In this document: positions 20,212-30,252 of the stretch, piece after piece
Numbering within the stretch: the first letter of the stretch is position 1
Layout of the letters: each line of letters opens with the position of its first letter
Origin: Lachnospiraceae bacterium NK3A20
Lineage (GTDB): Bacteria > Bacillota > Clostridia > Lachnospirales > Lachnospiraceae
Direction of reading: 5' to 3'
DNA length: 64,000 nucleotides
Assembly: GCA_900107575.1 (NCBI GenBank)
Contig: FNQX01000011.1
Location: 1-64,000, forward strand
Notes under the pieces: generated by a model
What the model was told of the DNA's origin: nothing
What the model saw: only the letters and a program-made list of their open reading frames with translations
Databases searched by the model: none
Translations under genes and position numbers: made by a program

Positions 20212-21753
20212 TCAGGCAGTCTTCGCCGCCTCATTTCTGCCGCCGAGGAATCTCTGGGTGAAAGCATCCAGCACAGCCTTCAGCTGGTTGTCAGTCTCTT
20301 CTTCGAGCTTGCCGCTCTCACGGATCGTGTTCATCACCGCCGCGCCATCCGGGTTTTCATCCAGATAGTGGGAGAGCTCTGCCTCATACTCCGCGATGTC
20401 TTCCACGGCAACATCTGTCAGGATGTCGTGTGTAACCGCATAGAGGATCGCGACCTGTTTCTCTACCGGAACAGGAGAGCCGTTCTTCTGTTTCAGAACC
20501 TCTACGATACGTGCGCCCTGCGCCAGACGTTTCTTCGTATCCTCATCAAGATCGGAACCGAACTGGGCGAAGCTCTGCAGCTCTCTGTACTGGGAATAAA
20601 CCAGCTTCAATGTACCGGAGACCTTCTTCATCGCCTTGATCTGCGCGTTGCCGCCGACACGGGATACGGAAATACCCGGGTTGATCGCGGGCATGACACC
20701 TGCGTGGAACAGCTCGGTTTCCAGATAAATCTGACCGTCGGTAATGGAAATGACGTTGGTGGGGATGTATGCGGATACATCGCCCGCCTGTGTCTCAATG
20801 ATGGGCAGTGCCGTAAGGCTGCCGCCGCCCTTCTCGTCAGAGAGCTTCGCCGCTCTCTCGAGGAGTCTGGAATGGAGATAGAAGACATCACCGGGGTAAG
20901 CTTCACGTCCCGGCGGTCTTCTGATCAGAAGACTCATTGCACGGTAGGCAACGGCGTGTTTCGACAGATCATCATAGATGATCAGGACGTGCCTGCCCCT
21001 GTTCATGAAATACTCGCCCATTGCGCAGCCCGCGTAGGGAGCGATGTACTGGAGAGGTGCCGCCTCGGAAGCCGTCGCCGCAACGACGATGGAATAGTCC
21101 ATGGCGCCGCCGCGTCTTAACTGCTCTACCAATGTCGAAACCGTGGATCTCTTCTGGCCGATCGCGACGTAGATACAGATGACATCCTTGCCCTTCTGGT
21201 TCAGAATGGTGTCGATCGCGATGGTGGTCTTACCTGTCTGACGGTCGCCGATGATCAATTCACGCTGTCCACGCCCGATGGGGATCATGGAGTCGATCGC
21301 CTTGATGCCGGTCTGCAGCGGCTCCTTGACAGGCTGTCTGTCGAGAATGCCGGGTGCCGGAGACTCCACAGCTCTGAATTCCTGTGTCTTTATGGGGCCT
21401 GCGCCGTCGATAGGCTGACCGATGGCATTGACCACGCGTCCGATCATGGCGTCACCCGTGGGTACGGATACGACCCTGCCCGTGCGCTTGACCGTCTGTC
21501 CTTCGCTGATGCCGACATCGGTACCGAACAGAACCGCGGACACATTGTTCTCTTCGAGGTTCTGCGCCATGCCATAGGTACCATTGGAGAATTCCAGGAG
21601 CTCGCCGGACATGCAGTTCGCAAGGCCGGAACACCTCGCGATACCATCGCCTACGGTCAGAACCGTACCGGTTTCGTTCTGGATAATCGTATTCTCATAG
21701 TACTTGATCTGGCTGCGTATTACCTCGGATATCTTTTCCGGTTTTAATTCCAT
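20212..21753 (-). CDS. atpA: ATP synthase F1 alpha subunit
   Basis: AtpA (513 aa) is the regulatory nucleotide-binding subunit of F1. The P-loop GDRQTGKT is at 169-176. [14 protein letters not shown]-type Walker B (here [15 protein letters not shown]) and [12 protein letters not shown] follow. It is a complete canonical chain. It sits 31 bp after atpH and 40 bp before atpG. The genes H-A-G-D-C follow the classical order. Confidence 0.98.
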   Translation of the reverse strand: MELKPEKISEVIRSQIKYYENTIIQNETGTVLTVGDGIARCSGLANCMSGELLEFSNGTYGMAQNLEENNVSAVLFGTDVGISEGQTVKRTGRVVSVPTGDAMIGRVVNAIGQPIDGAGPIKTQEFRAVESPAPGILDRQPVKEPLQTGIKAIDSMIPIGRGQRELIIGDRQTGKTTIAIDTILNQKGKDVICIYVAIGQKRSTVSTLVEQLRRGGAMDYSIVVAATASEAAPLQYIAPYAGCAMGEYFMNRGRHVLIIYDDLSKHAVAYRAMSLLIRRPPGREAYPGDVFYLHSRLLERAAKLSDEKGGGSLTALPIIETQAGDVSAYIPTNVISITDGQIYLETELFHAGVMPAINPGISVSRVGGNAQIKAMKKVSGTLKLVYSQYRELQSFAQFGSDLDEDTKKRLAQGARIVEVLKQKNGSPVPVEKQVAILYAVTHDILTDVAVEDIAEYEAELSHYLDENPDGAAVMNTIRESGKLEEETDNQLKAVLDAFTQRFLGGRNEAAKTA

Positions 21754-21784
21754 TTAAGCCACATCCTTTGATTGCAAGTAAACG

Positions 21785-22324
21785 TTAGATAACGGTGCTG
21801 TCAACTTTCCTGCGGAGATCGTCAAGTCTGGTACGGACCGTGCCGTCCAGGAGCCTGCCGTCAATCTCCACGCGAAGACCGCCCAGTACCGTCTCATCAA
21901 TTCTCTGTGACAGGATCACCTTCCTGCCGCTCATCACCTCGAGCCTTTGCTGCAGCTGGCCGGCCTGCTCCTCAGAGAGCGGAACCGCAGAAGTCACAAC
22001 CGCGCTGGATATGCCGTGATCTTTGTTGTACAGCTCACGGACACGCCTTGCGCAGGCGCCAAATTCCCGCATGATCCCCTTTTCCGTCAGGATCTTGAGG
22101 AAATTCAGAAGGTACGGGTGGACCTCGCCCCGAAAGGCGTCGTCCAGCATCCGCAGCCGCTCATCCTTATGGATGGAAGGCTCCGAGAGGAGGGTGATGT
22201 AGTCGGGATTCTCCTTGAAGATCTTCCCTACCGCATCCATCTCTTCTGTGATCTCCTCCGTCAGATTCTCTTCTGCTGCCAGATCGTACAGGCTCTTGCC
22301 ATATATCTGGGAAGCCTGTGTCAT
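21785..22324 (-). CDS. atpH: ATP synthase F1 delta subunit (OSCP)
   Basis: AtpH (179 aa) links the peripheral stalk to the top of F1. It has the family pattern: an N-terminal helical bundle (YGKSLYDLAAEENL...) and the C-terminal GGLRVEIDGRLLDGTVRTRLDDLRR type signature (VLGGLRVEIDGRLLDG). Its ATG overlaps the atpF stop codon as ATGA, so synthesis of the two stalk subunits is probably coupled. Confidence 0.94.
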   Translation of the reverse strand: MTQASQIYGKSLYDLAAEENLTEEITEEMDAVGKIFKENPDYITLLSEPSIHKDERLRMLDDAFRGEVHPYLLNFLKILTEKGIMREFGACARRVRELYNKDHGISSAVVTSAVPLSEEQAGQLQQRLEVMSGRKVILSQRIDETVLGGLRVEIDGRLLDGTVRTRLDDLRRKVDSTVI

Positions 22325-22824
22325 GATGCGTCTCCTACGTTATTGATAAAGTCATCAATGAGCTTTTTATGATCCTCTTCGTGGATCTCCTTCTCGACCA
22401 CCTTGCCCGCAATATCCATCGCGAGGCCGCCGATCTCATTCTTCACTTCGTTAATGGCTTTCTTCTTCTCCTGCGTGATATCAGCCTCAGCCTTGCTCTT
22501 TAAGTCCGCGGCCTCGGTCTGTGCCGCTGCCACGATACCGTCTGCCCGTACCTGTGCTTCCTTCTGCGCGTTCTGCACGATCTCGGTCGCCTTCATCTGG
22601 GCATCCGCAATGCTGGACTCATACTGCTGTTTCAGACCATCGGCTTCTTCCTTGGCTGCCCGGGCATCCGTGATCTCCTGGTCTGTCATCGTCTGCCTCT
22701 TCTCGAGGATGTTGTTGATGGGCTTGAACAGGAATTTCTTGATGAGCCACATCTGGATGAACAGGTTGAGGATCGTAGCAATGAATGTCCAGGGGACAAT
22801 TGTAACCAATGATTGAGTTTCCAT
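22321..22824 (-). CDS. atpF: ATP synthase F0 b subunit
   Basis: AtpF (167 aa) is the peripheral stalk. One N-terminal membrane helix (TFIATILNLFIQMWLIKKFLF) is followed by the conserved KPINNILEKRQ and a long charged coiled coil rich in Ala, Glu, Lys and Gln. It overlaps atpH by 4 bp. It is an ordinary single b subunit with no b' duplicate in the operon. Confidence 0.95.
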   Translation of the reverse strand: METQSLVTIVPWTFIATILNLFIQMWLIKKFLFKPINNILEKRQTMTDQEITDARAAKEEADGLKQQYESSIADAQMKATEIVQNAQKEAQVRADGIVAAAQTEAADLKSKAEADITQEKKKAINEVKNEIGGLAMDIAGKVVEKEIHEEDHKKLIDDFINNVGDAS

Positions 22825-22847
22825 AATGTCTCCTTAACGAGCAATAA

Positions 22848-23162
<315 letters not shown>

Positions 23163-23223
23163 CTATTGTAGTAAGATGCGCTGCGCCGCGGGATAGCGGC
23201 GAGGATTATTAATGTTATAGTGA

Positions 23224-23994
23224 TCATCCTTCCGCTGCGTTCGCGATATACATCACGGTCAGCATACAGAAGATGAACGCCTGCATACATCCGGAGAACC
23301 AGTCGAAATAGACGCCCGTGATCGCGGGAACGCCGACTTCGAGGATCGGGATGTTGGAGAGGAACCTGCCGACGACGCCGGGGATGAGCCCCAACAGTGC
23401 CGATGACGCCAGACCCAGTGCCCAGTAGATCAGTCCGTCGATGACAAGGCCCGATAAGATGTTGCCGAAATGACGGCAGGCCATGCTGACGGGTGTTGCG
23501 ATTTCGGAGAGGATGTTGAACGGAGTCATGATGAAGATTGGCGTCGTGAAGCCCTTCAGATATCCCAGCACACCGCTCGCCTTGATCTTCGCCTTCGTGA
23601 TCATGACGAACACGACAATCGCCCACGCAGCCTCGACCGAAAGGTCCGCTGTCGGGCTTCGGAGTCCGATGAGACTGATCAGGTTCGAGAGAACACTGGT
23701 CGCGAACAGCGCCGCGACGAACGGGATCAGCTTGTCGAACTTGTGTCCGCCGCCCGTGTTGTTCCTCACGAACTTGTTCGCCGTGTCCACCAAAAGCTCC
23801 GCGATTGCCTGTCTTTTTGATATTTTCGTGACAGACAGATGCCTGGTCAGGAAAATACACAGGAACGTGATGACCGCCATGACGATCCACTGCACCACCA
23901 GCGTCTCGGTGATCAGGAAATCCCCCAGAACCGGTATCCCCGTATGAATTCGCGCGAAAATGCGGGCGCCTTCAATGGAGAAAGAGTCACTCAT
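23224..23994 (-). CDS. atpB: ATP synthase F0 a subunit
   Basis: AtpB (256 aa) holds the ion half-channels. The essential arginine lies in the conserved helix VSMACRHFGNILSG. Further family segments are SKRQAIAELLVDTANKFV and IPFVAALFATSVLSNLI. About five to six membrane helices are visible. The start lies 2 bp after the atpI stop, within a GAGGTGAAAGCGTAGAT leader. A 94-bp gap precedes atpE, common where the highly translated c subunit follows. Confidence 0.95.
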   Translation of the reverse strand: MSDSFSIEGARIFARIHTGIPVLGDFLITETLVVQWIVMAVITFLCIFLTRHLSVTKISKRQAIAELLVDTANKFVRNNTGGGHKFDKLIPFVAALFATSVLSNLISLIGLRSPTADLSVEAAWAIVVFVMITKAKIKASGVLGYLKGFTTPIFIMTPFNILSEIATPVSMACRHFGNILSGLVIDGLIYWALGLASSALLGLIPGVVGRFLSNIPILEVGVPAITGVYFDWFSGCMQAFIFCMLTVMYIANAAEG

Positions 23995-23996
23995 AT

Positions 23997-24446
23997 CTAC
24001 GCTTTCACCTCACCTTCTGTGTTGTCATTTGCCTTGCTGCCATTCCTTCCGGAGAGGATCCCCCGAAGTTTGATCATGATACTGGGAATGAACAGCGGGA
24101 TGATGCCTGCTGCCGGGTTGAAGAATTTCACCAGAATGGACACGGCCGCCCACGCGATCTGCAGGATCGTGCGGTAGCGGTAGCTCACCGTCATGGCCTG
24201 TCTCGCCTGCCCCTGGTCTTCCAGGGATGCGACCTTCTGCACCGATACCGCCATCATGAAAAAATTCAGCGTCGCGATGAACCATCCGATCACACCGCTT
24301 ACGATCTCCGGCGGACCGAAAGGCACACGGCCCAGAATTCCTGTCCTGTGCAGGATATAAAATAACAGCAGCATCACCAGGCATCCGGCGCCGGTTGTGG
24401 CTGCGACGAACCTGGTCTCCTGCTTCACTGCCTTCTGTAACTTCAT
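23997..24446 (-). CDS. atpI: ATP synthase I-like membrane protein
   Basis: This 149-aa protein has four likely membrane helices (AGCLVMLLLFYIL; EIVSGVIGWFIATLNFFMMA; ILQIAWAAVSILVKF; GIIPLFIPSIMIKL). It sits between atpZ and atpB, the position of AtpI/UncI, which assists c-ring assembly. Sequence conservation in this family is poor, so the call rests on topology, size and position. Confidence 0.75.
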   Translation of the reverse strand: MKLQKAVKQETRFVAATTGAGCLVMLLLFYILHRTGILGRVPFGPPEIVSGVIGWFIATLNFFMMAVSVQKVASLEDQGQARQAMTVSYRYRTILQIAWAAVSILVKFFNPAAGIIPLFIPSIMIKLRGILSGRNGSKANDNTEGEVKA

Positions 24447-24499
24447 GAAACAGATCTCCGATCAAGATTTTCGATGATTTCCCCAAAGCCTCCTGCGGA

Positions 24500-24772
24500 T
24501 CAGATGTGCCGGTTGAAAGAAGGCCCGCGATCATCCTTCTTCCCATCCTTCCCTCCGGTCACTGACTGATAGACTTTGCAGGCGCTCATGGCGGAGGAAC
24601 CGATCCCCAGGATGAATCCCGGAATGTAAACCCAGCCCCCGACATGGAAGCGTGTCGTGAGAAAATAGCAGGCGAACAGGCAGATCAGTACCGGCACGAC
24701 CAGCGAGAGTCCCAGCTGCCCGATCAGGGTGATGTTCCTCATTATTTCCGACCACTTACTGATCCGGCTCAT
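24500..24772 (-). CDS. atpZ: AtpZ-like F0F1 accessory membrane protein
   Basis: This 90-aa protein has two membrane helices (NITLIGQLGLSLVVPVLICLFACYFL and WVYIPGFILGIGSSAMSACKVY), matching the AtpZ/putative F0F1-ATPase subunit family, which may aid ion or magnesium handling and assembly. The ATG at 24772 is chosen because GGGAGAG lies just before it; a longer frame from 24850 would run through the promoter. It is the first gene of the atp operon, 47 bp after the predicted -10. Confidence 0.8.
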   Translation of the reverse strand: MSRISKWSEIMRNITLIGQLGLSLVVPVLICLFACYFLTTRFHVGGWVYIPGFILGIGSSAMSACKVYQSVTGGKDGKKDDRGPSFNRHI

Positions 24773-24818
24773 ACGCTCTCCCGTGCACGTCCTGTCATTC
24801 TTCACAGTATCAGAGTTA

Positions 24819-24847
24819 ATCTTAACGCGGCATTGGTGCGTTATCAA
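24819..24847 (-). promoter_or_regulatory. Promoter of the atp operon
   Basis: On the minus strand -35 TTGATA (24842-24847), 17-bp spacer, -10 TAAGAT (24819-24824), about 46 bp before the atpZ start. It is the best sigma-A match in the gap. Confidence 0.6.
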
Positions 24848-24950
24848 CAATTGAGCCTGTTATTTTCTCCCGAAAATTTCACAAACTTTGCTAATCGTTT
24901 TCGTAGATGATGCGTGTTGACAAATACGTTGCTGCATCCATCACAAGTTC

Positions 24951-25439
24951 TCAGACAGACAGGTGAATCTCGCGCCCCGTCGGCTGGTACTGGTAGTAGC
25001 GAACCCCCGCAGCGTTCAGCATCCGTTTGCTCGCGATCGTCGCCTCGGTCTCGGCGTATTTATCACTCCCGTAGACGATGGTCTTGATGCCCGCCTGGAT
25101 GATCGCCTTCGCGCACTCATTGCAGGGGAAGAGGGAGACGTAGAGCGTCGCGCCCTCGAGGGATCCGCCGCGATAATTTAAGATCGCGTTCAGCTCGCTG
25201 TGCGTGACGTACGGATATTTCGTCATCAGCCGGTTATCATTCTCCCGGTTCCACGGAAACTCATCGTCGTCGCAGCCGCGGGGGAAGCCGTTGTAGCCCA
25301 TCGAGAGGATCTTGTGATCCCCGCTGACAATGCAGGTGCCGACCTGCGTGTTGGGATCTTTCGAGCGCATGGCCGCAAGCTCCGCAACCCCCATGAAATA
25401 CTCATCCCAGGTGATGTAATCTGTTCTCTTGGAAGACAT
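24951..25439 (-). CDS. dCMP deaminase
   Basis: This 162-aa zinc-dependent cytidine-deaminase-fold enzyme is predicted to convert dCMP to dUMP for thymidylate synthesis. The zinc site is H80-S-E82 (THSELNAI) with PCNEC (C106, C109). The nucleotide-binding segment GYNGFPRGCDD matches dCMP deaminases (ComEB-like). GAAGGAGAGGCT precedes the ATG. It lies downstream of upp but is separated from it by a terminator, and is upstream of the atp promoter. Confidence 0.93.
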   Translation of the reverse strand: MSSKRTDYITWDEYFMGVAELAAMRSKDPNTQVGTCIVSGDHKILSMGYNGFPRGCDDDEFPWNRENDNRLMTKYPYVTHSELNAILNYRGGSLEGATLYVSLFPCNECAKAIIQAGIKTIVYGSDKYAETEATIASKRMLNAAGVRYYQYQPTGREIHLSV

Positions 25440-25465
25440 AGCCTCTCCTTCTGGTGTTCCGATAT

Positions 25466-25499
25466 AAAAATTCCGGGAGTCCCATAAGGAAACTCCCGG
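25466..25499 (-). terminator. Terminator of upp
   Basis: CCGGGAGT (25473-25480) pairs with ACTCCCGG (25492-25499). On the minus strand AATTTTTAT follows. It lies between upp and the dCMP deaminase gene. Confidence 0.85.
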
Positions 25500-25532
25500 T
25501 GTTCATTGTATCGTATTCGGTTCAATCTGGCA

Positions 25533-26162
25533 TTACTTGGTGCCGAAAATTCTGTCGCCCGCGTCTCCCAGGCCGGGAACAATGTAGCCGTTCTCGTTGA
25601 GGTGATCGTCGAGCGCGCCGACGTAGAGGTCAACGTCCGGATGCGCCGCCTGGAATGCCTTGACACCCTCGGGTGCCGCGATGATGCACAGGAAGTGAAT
25701 CTTCTCGCAGCCGTGCTGTTTCAGTAAAGTCACGGCGTCAATGGAGGAGCCGCCGGTCGCGAGCATGGGATCGACCACGAACACCTCTCTCTCCGCGCAG
25801 TCAGCGGGCAGCTTGCAGTAATACTCGACGGGCTTCAATGTCTTGGGATCACGGTAGAGACCAATGTGTCCCACCTTCGCCGCAGGGATCATCTTGAGCA
25901 TGCCGTCCACCATGCCGAGGCCGGCGCGCAGGATCGGAACAACGGCGAGTTTCTTGCCCTTGAGCTCCTTGACCGTCGTGTGCGCGATCGGTGTGTCAAT
26001 CTCTACGTCCTCGAGCTCCAGATCTCTGGTCGCTTCGTAGCAGAGCAGCATTGCGATCTCGCCGACCGTCTCACGGAAGGACTTGGTGCCGGTCGTCCGT
26101 CTCCGGATGAAGCCGATCTTATGCTGAATGAGCGGATGATCCATAATAACCAGTTTAGCCAT
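25533..26162 (-). CDS. upp: Uracil phosphoribosyltransferase
   Basis: Upp (209 aa) salvages uracil with PRPP to give UMP. The PRPP motif [12 protein letters not shown] and the uracil-binding C-terminal segment ([11 protein letters not shown]) are intact, and [15 protein letters not shown] is the family core. AAAGGGGTAAATT is the ribosome binding site. It is located after rpiB on the same strand with a 224-bp leader region that contains two short hairpins. The product draws on the PRPP made by prs. Confidence 0.97.
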   Translation of the reverse strand: MAKLVIMDHPLIQHKIGFIRRRTTGTKSFRETVGEIAMLLCYEATRDLELEDVEIDTPIAHTTVKELKGKKLAVVPILRAGLGMVDGMLKMIPAAKVGHIGLYRDPKTLKPVEYYCKLPADCAEREVFVVDPMLATGGSSIDAVTLLKQHGCEKIHFLCIIAAPEGVKAFQAAHPDVDLYVGALDDHLNENGYIVPGLGDAGDRIFGTK

Positions 26163-26386
26163 AATTTACCCCTTTTCCTGTTGTATGTTGTCGTTTCTGT
26201 TGCTGTTCTATTCCGGCAGGCAATGGTGCCTGTAGCTCATGTATCTCTTGCAATTCCCGCTCTTGGCGGGTCTCTTTGTTGCGATCGCAGCGGCGAAAAT
26301 ATCAGGCTGCCTCTGTCACAGTGATAGCGATCGTAGTCTGTTTCTGTCTCGGCGCTGGCAGATGCAGCATTTACCGTATTTCGTCT

Positions 26387-26821
26387 CTACTCTGCCTCGA
26401 TCTCGGCGATTCTCCTTGCGTGGCGCACGCCTTCGGAGAACGGTGTGATGAGGAAGGTGTCAACGATGTCCATCGCGGCGATTCTGCCGACCACGCCCTC
26501 GCCGATCGCCAGGACGTTCGCGTCGTTGTGCTCCCTGCAAAGCCGCGCCGTTGTGACGTCGTGGCAGAGCGCGCAGCGGATGCCTTTCACCTTGTTGGCG
26601 GCGATCGAAACGCCGATGCCTGTCGTGCAGATGACAATCCCCTTGTCACAGGTGCCGTTTGCTACCGCTTCTGCTGCCTTTCTCGCAAAAACAGGATAGT
26701 CACAGGACTCCTTGTTGAACGTACCAAAGTCCTGGCAGGCGATGCCTTTTGCCTCCAGACTTGCCTTCACCGCTTCCTTCAGATCATATCCGCCATGATC
26801 ACAGCCAAGTGCTACTGTCAT
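26387..26821 (-). CDS. rpiB: Ribose-5-phosphate isomerase B
   Basis: RpiB (144 aa) interconverts ribose-5-phosphate and ribulose-5-phosphate. Characteristic segments are ALGCDHGGYDLKE, CTTGIGVSIAANKVKGIR and DANVLAIGEGVVG. AAAGAGGAGACT precedes the ATG. A perfect -10 TATAAT lies upstream on the minus strand at 26889-26894 with only a weak -35, so it probably has its own promoter. Neighbours upp and dCMP deaminase share a nucleotide theme. Confidence 0.96.
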   Translation of the reverse strand: MTVALGCDHGGYDLKEAVKASLEAKGIACQDFGTFNKESCDYPVFARKAAEAVANGTCDKGIVICTTGIGVSIAANKVKGIRCALCHDVTTARLCREHNDANVLAIGEGVVGRIAAMDIVDTFLITPFSEGVRHARRIAEIEAE

Positions 26822-26982
26822 AGTCTCCTCTTTCCCACGGCCTCAGGGTTTGTCTTTGCCGCGATCTCATCTCCTCAATCCCTGCACCATTATACTGTAT
26901 CGCGCCAGATTCGGCACCCCCCGAATTGAGGAGGCATCTTGCCCGGCAAATCATGGTGTATTGCTTCGCTTTCTACCATGTG

Positions 26983-28068
26983 TCAGTCCAGATGTACGAT
27001 CTGCTGGCCGGCTGCCTTTTTCAGCCGGTTCATGATCGCCATACCGAGGCCCTCACTCTCGAAAGACTCGGAGTACAGTTTCGTGCAGCCCTCGTCGTCG
27101 AATTCGCGCAGGACACGGAACAGGTCTCTTGCCACCTCTTCCTCATCGCCGCGGCGGCCGACGTTCTTGACACTGTCCGCGTGATAGAGCGGCGCCGTTT
27201 CCTCGGTGCCGATAACGCCGGTTTTCTCTCCCGCTGCCCTCGCGAGTTCCAACTGCTCGTTGATATAGTCGACCACCTTCTCCTGCGGCCCTTCGACGAT
27301 TGTGAGGTCGCCCTTCGGCGCATAGTGGCGGTATTTCATCCCCGGCGCCTTCGGCACCAGGTGGGAGGTTGGGTCAATAATTGTGTGATCAACGTCGACC
27401 TCTTCCTCCAGTGCCCTTTCGAACATCTCTTTTGTAATGTAGCCCGGACGGAGAATCGTGGGCTTCTCATCCGTAAGGTCGATGATGGAGGACTCCAGAC
27501 CGATGCCAACGCTCCCGCCGTCGATGATCATGTCCACCCTGCCGTCCAGGTCTTCCCTGCAATAGAGCGCCATGGTGGGAGACGGCCGACCGGAGCGGTT
27601 GGCGGAAGGTGCCGCAACGAACCCTCCCTCGGCCTCAATGAGCGCGTGCGCGATCTTGTTGCTGGGGAATCTCACGGCTACCGTATCCAGTCCCCCCGTG
27701 GTCTCCTTCGGCACGAGTTCGCTCTTGTTGAAAATCATGGTCATCGGCCCCGGCCAGAATACTCTCGCGAGCTTCCTCGCAGCTTCCGGCACTTCCCGGA
27801 CGATGCGGTGCAGATCTTCCATCCGGCAGATATGGACGATGAGCGGATTGTCGGAAGGCCTGCCCTTCGCCGCATAGATCTTCATGGAGGATTCCGGATT
27901 CAGTGCATCCCCGCCCAGGCCATAGACCGTCTCCGTGGGAAAGGCAACAAGGCCGCCGTTTCGCAGGATTTCTCCGGCCCTTCGGATCCCATCCCTGTCG
28001 ATCTCATTCTCTGTCATTGTGATATATTCCGTGATCAACTTCTGTTTCCTCTCTGCTCCGTGTTCCAT
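26983..28068 (-). CDS. L-threonylcarbamoyladenylate synthase (Sua5/YrdC family)
   Basis: This 361-aa protein has the YrdC domain (GGLVAFPTETVYGLGGDA, KGRPSDNPLIVHI, SANRSGRPSPT) followed by a C-terminal Sua5 domain (APGMKYRHYAPKGDLTIVEG). It makes threonylcarbamoyl-AMP from threonine, bicarbonate and ATP for the universal t6A tRNA modification. The long Sua5 form, not the short TsaC form, is present. The outermost ATG (28068) lacks a clear ribosome binding site; a TTG at 28038 behind AGAGAGGAAACAGAAG is a credible alternative start, so the first 10 residues are uncertain. Confidence 0.95.
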   Translation of the reverse strand: MEHGAERKQKLITEYITMTENEIDRDGIRRAGEILRNGGLVAFPTETVYGLGGDALNPESSMKIYAAKGRPSDNPLIVHICRMEDLHRIVREVPEAARKLARVFWPGPMTMIFNKSELVPKETTGGLDTVAVRFPSNKIAHALIEAEGGFVAAPSANRSGRPSPTMALYCREDLDGRVDMIIDGGSVGIGLESSIIDLTDEKPTILRPGYITKEMFERALEEEVDVDHTIIDPTSHLVPKAPGMKYRHYAPKGDLTIVEGPQEKVVDYINEQLELARAAGEKTGVIGTEETAPLYHADSVKNVGRRGDEEEVARDLFRVLREFDDEGCTKLYSESFESEGLGMAIMNRLKKAAGQQIVHLD

Positions 28069-28156
28069 CCGTATAGGAATCTTTCTCTGCGCAATAGTTC
28101 TGGAACAAAGATTCTGAACTATTACACCGTTTCATCCAGATTCCGGGCAACATGAC

Positions 28157-28193
28157 GCCGTCCGGGAAAATGACCTGCATTTTCCCGGACGGC
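28157..28193 (-). terminator. Very stable hairpin after the GH18 gene
   Basis: Perfect 16-bp arms (28157-28172 and 28178-28193, GCCGTCCGGGAAAATG and its complement) with a 5-nt loop lie in the gap between the GH18 stop and sua5. There is no U tract outside the stem, so it may act as a 3'-end stabiliser. Confidence 0.55.
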
Positions 28194-28207
28194 TGTCTGA
28201 ATGACTG

Positions 28208-30202
28208 TTACTGCTCCATGTAGTTGGCGATGACGTCCCATACCTCGGGGACATCGAATTCGAGTTTCCACTCGGCGACGCCGCCGATATCAGCGGCCGT
28301 CATGGCGTCCAGCTTAGACTGGATGGACTGCGTGTCCTCAATCCAGATCTGGACGAGAGTGCCGTCATCTCTGGTCTGCTCCGCGTAGTTCTGTCCTGCC
28401 TCGGTGCTCCAGGAAACGCTCATGCCGTTCTCGGAAATGTAATTCGCGATGTCCTGCATTCCGAAGGCTTCGGAGGTGACAACGCCGTCCTTCGTCTTCC
28501 AGATTCTCGAATAGAACGGAATGGCGTTGATGACACGGGACTTCTCCACCTTCTCGACGGCGTATTTAATTCCGTCGGTGACGTAACCGATCGAGGCAAC
28601 CGATCCGGCCTCCTGGGAACCCGCGTAGTGCTCATCGTAGCCCATGATCACGACGTAGTCCGCGAAGACACCCTGCTCCGCAATGTCGTAGAAATCGTTG
28701 AATTCATAGGGCACATAGTCGTCGACGGAAAGGGTGATGCCCTTGTTGCGGCAGGCGATGGAGAGCTCGCGGATAAACTCGATGTAGTTCTGTCCGTTGT
28801 CTTCCTCAATCTGCTCGAAATCGACGTTGATGCCGTCGAGATTGAACGCGTCCACCTGTGCCATCAGGTTATTGATGAGGTTCGTTCTGGTGTCCAGTGT
28901 GTGGAGGAACGTGTTGTGGTCCGGCAGGTTGGTCGAGTTGAAGTTATCGACCACAGCCCAGACTTCCATGCCGATGCTGTGCGCATAATCGACGTAGTCC
29001 TGTCTCGCCGCGTTCTCGAAGTTGCCGTCGTTGTCGGACACCCAGAACCAGGTCGGTGCGAGGACATTGACATCCTTGGTATTCGCCGTGTCGTTCCACA
29101 CCGTGTCGTTGCCGCCCACGCCGAATACCGCATGGAAGGCCATATTGATCTTGCCGCCGGAGCCGTGCAGCTTCCTCGTGAACTCAGGCTCCGCATAGTC
29201 GGTTACGGGTTCCGGTGTGGTCTGCTCCGTCTTGCCAAGGCGCTTGTTCTCCACGTAGCCGATGATCGCATCCTCGGAGGCGACCTTGGACCAGGTATCC
29301 ATCTGCTCCAGTACCGTCACCTTCGCGTTCTCATCCAGTTCTTCGAGGACGTCGCTCTTGATGCCGCCGCTCTTGCGGATCTGTGTCTTCTTATTAATTG
29401 TCGCGGTTGTAATGGGATCGGTCGCCGTCGTGATCCGGATGCGGTTCGGGTCCTGGAAGGTTGCATAATCGAAGTTCGTGTACTCCCGGACGAAGTCGAG
29501 CGCGAGGTACACGGTATCTCCGTCACGGACTGCCGGTACATAGTCCTTCGTGTCCGTACCATCGGAGGAGACGACATCTTTGGAGCCAACCTGTACGGTG
29601 AGCTTATCCGTTGGCAGGCAGTAGATAATCATGCCGTTCTCGTCACTATCGTTCTGCACGCCGTAATAAAAGCGCTTGTTCAGGTTCTTCTGCACAGACT
29701 GAAGGTCCATGTAGTAGGTTCCGTCGATCAGCTTCGCCCTGGTCTCCGAGATCTCATTGTTCCACACGAGGGGAACATCGCTCTCATCCGTGATAGCGAA
29801 GTATTCCTTCATGTCTGCCTTTTCCTTGGAATAGGAATATTTATCCAGGAAGAGTTTCAGACCGAACGCGCCGCCCAGAATAATAATGAGGAGAATGATC
29901 ACGGCAACGGACGCCGCAGAATTCCGTCTCCTCCGCCTGCGGTTGTTGCCACCGCCATAGCTCCGTCTGCTGCGCTGTCCCTGACGCTGCCGGCTCCCGT
30001 TCCCCGATCGGGAAGAGGAACGCCCGGAGCGAGATACGCGCTCATCCGGATATGCGTCGTACCCGTAGCCATCGTCATAGCTGCCGTAGCCGTCATCATA
30101 GCGCGCGTCATATCTGTCATCGTAGTAATCGTCCCGTCTTGTCTGTCTTCCGGAGGTGCCGGAACGGTTTCTTCCGTTACTGTTTCGCTGATCAGTCCTC
30201 AT
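28208..30202 (-). CDS. Membrane-anchored GH18 / spore-hydrolase-like protein with SH3 domain
   Basis: This 664-aa protein has a peculiar cytoplasmic head: residues 1-55 are Asp/Tyr/Gly-rich and 56-95 are Ser/Arg/Gly-rich ending in an Arg run. One membrane helix follows (about 97-118). The outside part has a stalk-like domain (130-260), a bacterial SH3 domain (about 265-322) and a C-terminal GH18 TIM barrel (350-664). The GH18 catalytic motif is intact as D456-GINV-D461-F-E463. Such proteins (YaaH-like) hydrolyse or bind N-acetylglucosamine polymers in the cell wall or spore cortex. Ribosome binding site GAGAGGATACGA. It has its own promoter with TTGGAT-17-TATAAT spacing. Confidence 0.88.
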   Translation of the reverse strand: MRTDQRNSNGRNRSGTSGRQTRRDDYYDDRYDARYDDGYGSYDDGYGYDAYPDERVSRSGRSSSRSGNGSRQRQGQRSRRSYGGGNNRRRRRRNSAASVAVIILLIIILGGAFGLKLFLDKYSYSKEKADMKEYFAITDESDVPLVWNNEISETRAKLIDGTYYMDLQSVQKNLNKRFYYGVQNDSDENGMIIYCLPTDKLTVQVGSKDVVSSDGTDTKDYVPAVRDGDTVYLALDFVREYTNFDYATFQDPNRIRITTATDPITTATINKKTQIRKSGGIKSDVLEELDENAKVTVLEQMDTWSKVASEDAIIGYVENKRLGKTEQTTPEPVTDYAEPEFTRKLHGSGGKINMAFHAVFGVGGNDTVWNDTANTKDVNVLAPTWFWVSDNDGNFENAARQDYVDYAHSIGMEVWAVVDNFNSTNLPDHNTFLHTLDTRTNLINNLMAQVDAFNLDGINVDFEQIEEDNGQNYIEFIRELSIACRNKGITLSVDDYVPYEFNDFYDIAEQGVFADYVVIMGYDEHYAGSQEAGSVASIGYVTDGIKYAVEKVEKSRVINAIPFYSRIWKTKDGVVTSEAFGMQDIANYISENGMSVSWSTEAGQNYAEQTRDDGTLVQIWIEDTQSIQSKLDAMTAADIGGVAEWKLEFDVPEVWDVIANYMEQ

Positions 30203-30252
30203 TCGTATCCTCTCACTGCCCCAATATACCCGTTCCGAACCAAGATAAAGGT

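Noticed and set aside
26163-26386. Riboswitch or gene in the gap between rpiB and upp
   Set aside because: Only two short hairpins (CCCGC/GCGGG and CAGGCA/TGCCTG) and no aptamer-like motif or coding frame were seen.
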